Below, piece by piece: positions 58,706 to 64,000 of a DNA stretch of 64,000 nt (positions within the stretch are counted from its first letter, which is position 1; each line of letters opens with the position of its first letter). A program made the position numbers and the translations under genes. This DNA is from Streptomyces sp. M92. Its GTDB lineage: Bacteria > Actinomycetota > Actinomycetes > Streptomycetales > Streptomycetaceae. The DNA is taken from contig NZ_CP101137.1 in assembly GCF_028473745.1 (NCBI RefSeq), positions 6,448,001 through 6,512,000 on the forward strand, written 5' to 3'. The notes under the pieces were generated by a model, which was not told where the DNA came from, ran no database searches, and worked only from the letters and a program-made list of their open reading frames with translations.

Positions 58706-59182
58706 GTGGCCGTGGACGAGCTGGACACCCGCATCCTGCGACTGCTGCTGGAGCAGCCGCGCACCAGTGTGCGCGAGTACGCCCGCGTCCTCGGGATCGC
58801 CCGCGGGACCCTCCAGGCCCGCCTGGACCGCCTGGAGCGAGACGGAGTGATCACCGGCACCGCACCGGCCCTCTCCCCCGCCGCCCTGGGTCATCCGGTG
58901 CTCGCGTTCGTGCACATCGAGGTCACCCAGGGGCACCTGGACGATGTGGGCGAGGCGCTGGCGGGCGTGCCGGAGATCGTCGAGGCCTTCTCCACCACCG
59001 GCGGCGGGGACCTGCTGGCCCGGGTCGTGGCCCGCGACAACGCGCACCTGGAGGACGTGGTCCAGAAGCTGATCAGCCTGCCCGCGGTGGTGCGCACCCG
59101 CACCGAGGTGGCCCTGCGTGAGCGCGTCCCGCACCGGCTGCTGCCCCTGGTGGAGTCGATCGGGCGTTCGGCGCGGAAGTGA
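58706..59182 (+). CDS. Lrp/AsnC family transcriptional regulator
   Basis: A 158-residue regulator. The N-terminal helix-turn-helix is DELDTRILRLLLEQPRTSVR with recognition stretch LGIARGTLQARLDRLERDGV. The C-terminal RAM (regulation of amino acid metabolism) domain has HPVLAFVHIEV and AFSTTGGGDLLARVVARDN. It binds DNA as a dimer or higher oligomer and usually senses an amino acid. The GTG at 58706 follows GAAGGAGG. It is divergent from a FUSC transporter, a likely target. Confidence 0.93.
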   Translation: MAVDELDTRILRLLLEQPRTSVREYARVLGIARGTLQARLDRLERDGVITGTAPALSPAALGHPVLAFVHIEVTQGHLDDVGEALAGVPEIVEAFSTTGGGDLLARVVARDNAHLEDVVQKLISLPAVVRTRTEVALRERVPHRLLPLVESIGRSARK

Positions 59183-59202
59183 CCCTTGGCATCCTGGACC
59201 CC

Positions 59203-59898
59203 ATGAGCACTCTCGGTGGCATCTCGGTCGTCTTCGATCTCGACGGAACTCTCGTGGACAGCGAGCCGAACTACTACGAGGCGGGCCGGCGGACCCTCGC
59301 CGAGTACGGCGTCCCAGGCTTCACCTGGGCGGAGCACGAGGAGTACGTGGGCATCAGCACCCAGGAGACGGTCGCCGACTGGAAGCGGCGCTACGGCCTG
59401 CGCGCCCCGGTGGAGGAACTCCTCGCCGTCAAGAACCGCCACTATCTGGAGCTGGCCCGCACCTCCGCGCACGCCTACCCCGAGATGCGGAAGTTCGTCG
59501 AGCTGCTGGCGGACGAGGGGGTGCCGCTGGCGGTGGCGTCGGGGTCGTCGCCCGAGGCCATCGAGGCGATCCTGTCCCGCACCGGGCTCGACGCGCGGCT
59601 GCGCACGGTCGTCTCGGCCGACGAGGTCGCGCGGGGCAAGCCGGCCCCGGACGTCTTCCTGGAGGCGGCCCGCCGGCTGGGCGCGGACCCGGCCGACTGC
59701 GTGGTCCTGGAGGACGCCGCACCCGGTGCCGCCGCCGCGCACGCGGCCGGCATGCGCTGCATCGCGATCCCGTACGTCGCCGCGCAGGCGGACGCCCCGG
59801 AGTTCGCCACCGCCGGGCTGCTGGTGCGCGGCGGCCAGTCGGAGTTCACCGCCCGGGCGGCGTACGAGTGGCTCGTGCGGACGGTGCGGGCCGCCTGA
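59203..59898 (+). CDS. HAD-IA hydrolase (beta-phosphoglucomutase-like)
   Basis: A 231-residue HAD hydrolase. Motif I is VVFDLDGTLVDSEPNYYEA (nucleophile Asp near residue 12), motif II VASGSSPEAI, the lysine is in RGKPAPDVFLEAA and motif IV is VVLEDAAPGAAAA. A small helical cap follows motif I. It probably dephosphorylates a sugar phosphate or acts as a phosphomutase. The ATG at 59203 has CATCCT 7 bases upstream; a GTG at 59179 that overlaps the Lrp stop is an alternative. Confidence 0.9.
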   Translation: MSTLGGISVVFDLDGTLVDSEPNYYEAGRRTLAEYGVPGFTWAEHEEYVGISTQETVADWKRRYGLRAPVEELLAVKNRHYLELARTSAHAYPEMRKFVELLADEGVPLAVASGSSPEAIEAILSRTGLDARLRTVVSADEVARGKPAPDVFLEAARRLGADPADCVVLEDAAPGAAAAHAAGMRCIAIPYVAAQADAPEFATAGLLVRGGQSEFTARAAYEWLVRTVRAA

Positions 59899-59941
59899 CC
59901 GCGCGTCGTACGCGGACCGGATCGGGCGGCACCTTCCCCGA

Positions 59942-60049
59942 GTCTCTCCGGTCTCTCCGGTCTCTGCGGTCTCTGCGGTCTCTGCGGTTTCTGCAGTTTC
60001 TCTGATCTTTTTGGTCTCTCCGGTCTCTGCGGTTTCCCTGGTCTCGCCG
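59942..60049. repeat. 9-bp tandem repeat, 12 units, intergenic
   Basis: Twelve 9-base units in succession: GTCTCTCCG and GTCTCTGCG forms at both ends, with degenerate units (GTTTCTGCA, ATCTTTTTG) in the middle. It fills most of the 235-base gap between the HAD and DUF4142 genes. No gene reads it. Confidence 0.95.
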
Positions 60050-60133
60050 ATTTTTTGCCCGGGGAAGTGATCCGTTCGCCGTCCGTGTCCGTATCTCCTG
60101 GTGTCCGAGCCTGTCCTCGCTCCAGGAGGCACG

Positions 60134-60874
60134 ATGCGCATCACGCGCACCAGGGCAGGGGCCGCCTTCACGGCCGGCGCCCTGGTCCTCACCCTCACCG
60201 CGCTCGCCTACCCGACGATGCTGGGGGTGCGGAACACGGGCAGCGACCAGGCCCGCATCATCACCAACACCGTGTACGGGCCGCTCACCGAGGCCGACCG
60301 GGACTTCGTGGTGAAGGTGCGGGCGGCGGGGCTGTGGGAGCACCCCCTGGGGCTGATGGCGATGGAGCGGGGGACGACACCGGAGATGAAGGAGGCGGGC
60401 GAGCACCTGGTCGTGGGGCACGCCCGGCTCGACGCGACCTGCCGCCGGATCGCGCCGGAGCTGGGCATCACCCTGCCCAACCTTGCCTCCCCGCAGCAAC
60501 AGCAGTTCGTGTCGACCGTGGACGGGACGACGGGCAGGCAGTTCGACACGACCGCGGTCAACATCATGCGCATCACGCACGGACAGATCTTCCCGGTGAT
60601 CGCCAAGATCCGCGCCAACACCAAGAACTCCCTGGTGCGGCAACTGGCCGACCAGGCCAACGACACCGTGCTGGACCACATCACGGTGCTGGAGAAGACC
60701 GGCCTGGTCAACTTCGACCAGGTCAACTTCCAGCAGTCGGCACCGCCGAACCTCCCCAAGGCGCAGCTCACTCCGCCGGCGCCGCAGCCGGGCGAGCCGG
60801 TGCTCTCCCTCACCGCGCCGCCCGGTCTCGAGGTGAACACCTCGGCGCCCAGTCCGAGTCCGACGGTCCGGTGA
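60134..60874 (+). CDS. DUF4142 domain exported protein
   Basis: A 246-residue protein. A signal-anchor or signal peptide (TRAGAAFTAGALVLTLTALA, residues 6-25) leads to a DUF4142 helical bundle: TEADRDFVVKVRAAGLWE, AGEHLVVGHARLDATCRRIA and the later HGQIFPVIAKIRANTKN. The C-terminus is Pro/Ser-rich, as in cell-wall-exposed proteins. DUF4142 is ferritin-like in some predictions, but function is not established. The start follows AGGAGG by 5 bases. Confidence 0.85.
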   Translation: MRITRTRAGAAFTAGALVLTLTALAYPTMLGVRNTGSDQARIITNTVYGPLTEADRDFVVKVRAAGLWEHPLGLMAMERGTTPEMKEAGEHLVVGHARLDATCRRIAPELGITLPNLASPQQQQFVSTVDGTTGRQFDTTAVNIMRITHGQIFPVIAKIRANTKNSLVRQLADQANDTVLDHITVLEKTGLVNFDQVNFQQSAPPNLPKAQLTPPAPQPGEPVLSLTAPPGLEVNTSAPSPSPTVR

Positions 60875-60888
60875 GGCGGGGGGGGGCG

Positions 60889-60904
60889 GACGCTTGGAAG
60901 CGTC
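60889..60904. terminator. Short hairpin between convergent genes
   Basis: GACGCT-TGGA-AGCGTC is a 6-bp stem with a tetraloop, overlapping the stop codon of the minus-strand gene at 60903. It could terminate the DUF4142 transcript; a G-run precedes it. Confidence 0.4.
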
Positions 60905-61688
60905 AGCCGCGGCGAGGCCTGCCGCGCCTGGCGCCCTTGCCGCCGCCGCTCTTCCCGCCGCTTCCCGGCTTGCCGCCCGTGCCGCGCCGGGCCCCTCCGG
61001 TCTGCTTCCCGGCCGCCGGTTTGCGCCGCGCGGGGGCGGCTTCCGTCCGTTCGCCCTTGCGCGGTGCCGGCGCGGGCTGCCGGCCCCGGGTGCTGTTGAC
61101 GGTCCGGCCCCGGACGATGCCGATGAAATCCTCCACCCGGTCCGTGTGCGCGTCCTCGGGCCAGGACAGCGCCACGCTCGACCCGGGGGCGTCGGTGACC
61201 GTCCGGTACGTGAGGTCCTTGCGGTGGTGCAGCCGGGCCAGCGACAGGGGCGCCAGCAGTACGCCGATGCCGGCGGCGACCAGCTCGACGGCGTCCGCGG
61301 TGGTGGCCGGGCGCTCGAACGCGGGCCGGCCCGGTGGCCGCTCCCAGCCGAGGACGTCGTCCAGGGGGTGCAGCACGATCTCGTCGGACAGGTCCTCGAC
61401 GGTCACCTCGTCGGCCGCCGTGACGAGGTGGTCCTTCGGGATCACCACGACGGTGGTCTCGGTGTAGAGCGGGATCGCGCTGAGCACGGTCCGGTCGACG
61501 GGCAGCCGCACCAGCCCGGCGTCGGCGTCGCCGCCCAGCAGTACGCCGCCCGCTTCGGCGGCGGGGACCTGGGTCAGGGCCAGCGGGACGTCGGGCAGCC
61601 GCTCGTTCCAGATGCGCACCCATTTGTCGGGCGTCACCCCCGGGACGTACGCGAGCCGGAACGAGGGGGTTTCTTCCGAGCCTGTCAC
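60903..61688 (-). CDS. LysR substrate-binding-domain protein without DNA-binding domain
   Basis: A 261-residue protein whose first 190 residues match the LysR effector domain (FRLAYVPGVTPDKWVRIWNE..., in part YTETTVVVIPKDHLV and VELVAAGIGVLLAPLSLARL). The winged helix expected before it is absent. Instead the C-terminus is a 65-residue Arg/Lys/Gly/Ala-rich tail (for example KPAAGKQTGGARRGTGGKPG) that could bind nucleic acid nonspecifically. A TAACCT box lies 6 bases before the GTG (leaderless pattern). It is divergent from a DUF5997 gene, only 58 bases apart. Confidence 0.82.
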   Translation of the reverse strand: MTGSEETPSFRLAYVPGVTPDKWVRIWNERLPDVPLALTQVPAAEAGGVLLGGDADAGLVRLPVDRTVLSAIPLYTETTVVVIPKDHLVTAADEVTVEDLSDEIVLHPLDDVLGWERPPGRPAFERPATTADAVELVAAGIGVLLAPLSLARLHHRKDLTYRTVTDAPGSSVALSWPEDAHTDRVEDFIGIVRGRTVNSTRGRQPAPAPRKGERTEAAPARRKPAAGKQTGGARRGTGGKPGSGGKSGGGKGARRGRPRRG

Positions 61689-61746
61689 CGGGCCAGGTTA
61701 CCGGGCGTGGTCCGAGGCCGCTCACATGCTCGATACCCTTGACACC

Positions 61747-62145
61747 ATGACGTCGCACCAGAACACCCAGACCATGAAGCCCGCGACCGCGGCGAAGAAG
61801 CTGGGTGTGTACCTCGAGGCCACACCCGCCGAGTTCCGGGAGGGCGTCGTCACGCGCGCCGAGCTGAACGCGCTCCAGACCGACCCGCCCGCCTGGCTGC
61901 GGGACCTGCGGCGCGACGGCCCGCACCCGCGACCGGTGGTGGCGGCCAAACTGGGCGTCTCCATCGCGGGGCTGCACCGGGGCGGGGTGGCCGAGCCGCT
62001 CACCACGGAGCAGATCGAGGCGCTCAAGGAGGAGCGACCGGAGTGGCTGGAGCGGGAGCGCGCCGTCCAGGCCGATGTGCGCAAGGAGGCGGCCCGGGTG
62101 AAGAAGCTGCACGCCGAGCGCGCGGAGCGGGCCGCGCGGGACTGA
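61747..62145 (+). CDS. DUF5997 family protein
   Basis: A 132-residue soluble protein. KPATAAKKLGVYLEATPAEF opens a domain that resembles a small DNA- or nucleotide-related helical module. LRRDGPHPRPVVAAKLGVSI follows, and the C-terminus is a charged helix (KEAARVKKLHAERAERAARD). TACCCT stands 7 bases before the ATG with no ribosome site. It is divergent from the LysR effector-domain gene; the pair occurs together in streptomycetes and may work together. Confidence 0.8.
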   Translation: MTSHQNTQTMKPATAAKKLGVYLEATPAEFREGVVTRAELNALQTDPPAWLRDLRRDGPHPRPVVAAKLGVSIAGLHRGGVAEPLTTEQIEALKEERPEWLERERAVQADVRKEAARVKKLHAERAERAARD

Positions 62146-62182
62146 CCGGCCGCCACGCCGGGTCAGCCTCGTTCGGTCCCGC

Positions 62183-62674
62183 TCATCCCTCGGCCTCCTG
62201 CTCCGTCACGCTCCACGCGTACTGCAGCCAGTCCGACACCACGACGGCACTGAGGCCGGCGGCCACCAGCCGGGCGGCCCTGGGTGCGACGGCGTAGGTG
62301 CCGACCAGCCCGCCGGCCACCCAGGTGGACGCGCAGAACGGACAGGAGACCAGATCGCCGACGGCACGCCGCAGGCCCTTGCCGCGCGGGGCGTCCATCA
62401 CCTCACTGGCCTCGCCCTCGCGCTCACGCCGGGTGAACGGCGCCCGCAGGAAGCTGGTGACCTTGTCCTTGGTCAGCAGCCGGGACACCTTGAACGTCGC
62501 CGCCCCCAGCATGGCCACGTCCCAGGCGGGGACGGTGTCGGGCAGTCGCAGCCCGCGGCGCCACGCCGTCACGGCGAAAACCCCGGCCCCCGCCGCGAAG
62601 GTCGTCGTAAGGGCCGCGTATCCCCCGAGCGGGGTGTCCTCCCCGCCGTCGTAGTGCCGTTCACCGTCCGTCAT
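62183..62674 (-). CDS. DUF1360 membrane protein
   Basis: A 163-residue protein with three hydrophobic segments (about residues 18-38, 47-65 and 117-150). The motif CPFCASTWVAGG is diagnostic of DUF1360 and has two cysteines at the membrane edge. Function unknown. The ATG has a strong AAGGAGG site. Its first 14 bases overlap the end of the DUF2267 gene, so the two are translated together. Confidence 0.85.
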   Translation of the reverse strand: MTDGERHYDGGEDTPLGGYAALTTTFAAGAGVFAVTAWRRGLRLPDTVPAWDVAMLGAATFKVSRLLTKDKVTSFLRAPFTRREREGEASEVMDAPRGKGLRRAVGDLVSCPFCASTWVAGGLVGTYAVAPRAARLVAAGLSAVVVSDWLQYAWSVTEQEAEG

Positions 62675-63071
62675 GGGTACCTCCTTGGGAACCGCCCCTT
62701 CGGCCGAAGAGGTCGGCGCAGTCCTCGGGCAGCTGGGCGAGGAGGTGCTCTACGCGGTCGCCGGGCACCGCTTCGCCGAGGGTGGAGAGCACGGCGCCCG
62801 CGTCCCATTCCGCGGTGCGTGGCCGGGCGCCGGTCTGCTGGGCCACACGCCGCAGGAACTCCTCGCGGCCGAACGTCTCGGGACGCCCCCGTTCCAGGCG
62901 CAGCGCCTCGTCCAGGGGTGCGGGCAGGTCGGGGGCGAGGCTCGCGGCCTCCTCCGGCCCGATGCGGGAGGCGACCACCCACAGGACCGCAGTACTGACC
63001 TGCTCGGCCTCGTCCGCGCTGTGGTACTCACCGCGGTCGCGGACCAGGGTCAGGAATTCGTCGAGCCGCAC
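62661..63071 (-). CDS. DUF2267 domain protein
   Basis: A 136-residue soluble helical protein. The DUF2267 pattern begins RLDEFLTLVRDRGEYHSADE and continues with TAVLWVVASRIGPEEAASLA, LPAPLDEALR and VLSTLGEAVPGDRVEHLLAQL. The GTG at 63071 follows AGGAGG by 8 bases. It is the first gene of a two-gene operon with DUF1360. Function unknown. Confidence 0.85.
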   Translation of the reverse strand: MRLDEFLTLVRDRGEYHSADEAEQVSTAVLWVVASRIGPEEAASLAPDLPAPLDEALRLERGRPETFGREEFLRRVAQQTGARPRTAEWDAGAVLSTLGEAVPGDRVEHLLAQLPEDCADLFGRRGGSQGGTHDGR

Positions 63072-63172
63072 GGCGTCGCCTCCTCGGCCGGTTCTCGCCG
63101 TCGGCCGGGTGCCCCGCGGCTGGACGGAGAAACGGGTGCGCGTTCGCGGCCGGGTTCCCTCCGCGGGGCCCC

Positions 63173-64000
63173 TCACGGCCGGGCGCGTTCGGCTTCGGCT
63201 TCGGCTTCGGCTTCGGCTTCGGCTTCGGCTTCGGCTTCGGCTTCGGCTTCGGCTTCGGCTTCGGCTTCGGCTTCGGCTTCGGCTTCGGCTTCGACTTCGA
63301 CTTCGGCGAGTATCCGGGTCAGGGCGTCGTTCGTGAACAGCGCGTGTCCGGTGGCGATCCGCTGCCGCCGGGCCGGGCCGGACGTGGTGAGTCGGCGCAG
63401 TGCGCCGAGCAGCGCGGTGTCGTCCTCGGCGACCTCCGACACACCCAGCGCGGCCATCCGCCGGACCCCGTCCGCGCCGTGCCCGGGGATCGGACGGTGC
63501 CCGACGACCGGCAGCCCGGCGGCGAGCGCCTGTACGGCGGTCTGGCCGGCGGCGTTGTCAACGAGGGCGCCCGCCGCGTGCAGCAGGCCGGGCATGTCCG
63601 TCACCCAGCCCAGCGCGAGCACGCCGGGTGTGCCGGACAGGCCGCGGCGCAGCCGCTCGTTGTCCCCGCAGAGCACGACCGGCAGGAACCCGTTCCCCGC
63701 CAGGAGCCGGACGGTGGCGTCCAGGCGGGATCCCACTCCCCAGGCGCCCGCGGAGAGCACCACGGCGGGCCGCCCGGGCGCCAGCCGGTAGAAACGCTCC
63801 CGCCACCCGTCGGCGCCGGGCGCGTCGGCGAAGAACTCCGGGGCGACGACGGGACCGCACGTCTGCGCGGGGGTGCCGGTACTCTCCCGCACCTCGCGCG
63901 CCGCGTCCTCCGTCAGGCACAGGCAGCGGTCGTTGCCCGGGTGGAGCCACTGCCGGTGGATCGCGAAGTCGATGACGAGGACCACGCTGGGCACGGACAG
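63173..64000 (-). CDS. Glycosyltransferase C-terminal part (GT28/MGDG synthase-like), 5' end outside window
   Basis: At least 275 residues of a glycosyltransferase; the frame stays open to the end of the window, so the N-terminus is missing. VLVIDFAIHRQWLHPGNDRC resembles the lipid-acceptor region of MurG/MGDG-synthase-like enzymes. AVVLSAGAWGVGSRLDAT, LCGDNERLRRGLSGTPGVLALGW (in part: LSGTPGVLALGWVTDMPGL) and DNAAGQTAVQALAAGLPVVG form the UDP-sugar site. The C-terminus is a Glu-Val/Glu-Ala dipeptide run of 19 units encoded by the 6-bp repeat at 63191-63304. It probably glycosylates a lipid. Confidence 0.82.
   Translation of the reverse strand: MSVPSVVLVIDFAIHRQWLHPGNDRCLCLTEDAAREVRESTGTPAQTCGPVVAPEFFADAPGADGWRERFYRLAPGRPAVVLSAGAWGVGSRLDATVRLLAGNGFLPVVLCGDNERLRRGLSGTPGVLALGWVTDMPGLLHAAGALVDNAAGQTAVQALAAGLPVVGHRPIPGHGADGVRRMAALGVSEVAEDDTALLGALRRLTTSGPARRQRIATGHALFTNDALTRILAEVEVEAEAEAEAEAEAEAEAEAEAEAEAEAEAEAEAEAERARP
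63191..63304. repeat. 6-bp tandem repeat, 19 units, in the glycosyltransferase gene
   Basis: Seventeen perfect GGCTTC units followed by two GACTTC units. On the coding strand they give (Glu-Ala)17 preceded by (Glu-Val)2, next to the C-terminus. All unit changes keep frame. Confidence 0.97.

Noticed and set aside
59942..60049. Array considered as a CRISPR
   Set aside because: Units are 9 bases without unique spacers. None of the four arrays has the 25-40 base repeat and spacer design, and no cas genes are present.
1..64000. tRNA, rRNA, insertion sequence or phage attachment site
   Set aside because: I looked for T-loop GGTTCGAATCC-like words, transposase motifs, terminal inverted repeats and integrase genes and saw none.

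Overview
The window looks like an arm-proximal or core stretch of a Streptomyces chromosome. Base composition is very GC-rich with G/C in nearly every third codon position. Many genes start with GTG. Families typical of streptomycetes are present (mycothiol-dependent isomerase fold, DUF6421, DUF5997, DUF6214, DUF6986, ROK and LacI regulators). Sugar import lacks its own ATPase gene, and there is a single gene with TTA codons. I see no rRNA, tRNA, prophage, insertion sequence or CRISPR array.

Layout. 1-1.4 kb: tail of a membrane protein and a class V aminotransferase-like protein. 1.4-11.3 kb: a glycoside-uptake locus: divergent GH31 alpha-xylosidase, solute-binding lipoprotein, two permeases, GH1 beta-glucosidase, then a ROK repressor divergent from an MFS carrier. 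The GH31 nucleophile and acid/base fall at D416 and D482, the same numbers as in E. coli YicI, so alpha-xylosylated (xyloglucan-type) oligosaccharides are a plausible substrate. 11.4-19.6 kb: mycothiol-type isomerase, NarL-type two-component pair, geranylgeranyl-reductase-like flavoprotein, M20 peptidase, metallo-beta-lactamase-fold protein, AAA-Nudix fusion and a tiny secreted peptide. 20-24.5 kb: ROK kinase divergent from a LacI regulator, then an aldolase/citrate-lyase-like protein. 24.7-34 kb: etfBA, flavin reductase, thioredoxin, acyltransferase, transglutaminase-like protein, the DUF6421-SDR-threonine aldolase operon, GDPD and GNAT. 34-46.5 kb: VOC proteins, a FUSC-MarR operon, M56 peptidase, PAP2 phosphatase, HAD, TetR, a secreted LVIVD protein beside a DUF305 lipoprotein, and an FprA-like reductase. 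46.5-52.9 kb: ArsR/old yellow enzyme pair, pectate lyase with two TTA codons, PaaX/AidB-like pair around a 40-bp perfect palindrome, and a BNR-repeat protein. 53-64 kb: uracil-DNA glycosylase with a BadF-type kinase, a CbiX-like protein without the expected histidines, a lactonase with a DasR-like site, a second FUSC transporter with an Lrp regulator, HAD, DUF4142, a LysR effector-domain protein, DUF5997, DUF2267-DUF1360 and the 3' part of a glycosyltransferase.

Cross-cutting features. (1) Many genes lack a Shine-Dalgarno sequence and carry a TANNNT-type -10 box 5-8 nt before the start codon, as expected for leaderless transcripts. (2) Several regulators sit beside clean palindromes placed on promoters. 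(3) Four short tandem arrays (9 bp x10, 7 bp x10, 9 bp x12, 6 bp x19) lie in otherwise ordinary DNA; two add low-complexity tails to proteins. (4) A decayed copy of the ROK gene's 3' end lies just behind the intact gene.

No single cassette stands out as a new defence or biosynthetic system. The most distinctive items are the 40-bp palindrome, the tandem TTA codons, the repeat arrays and the DUF6421 operon. All family assignments were made by eye from the sequence, without database searches.
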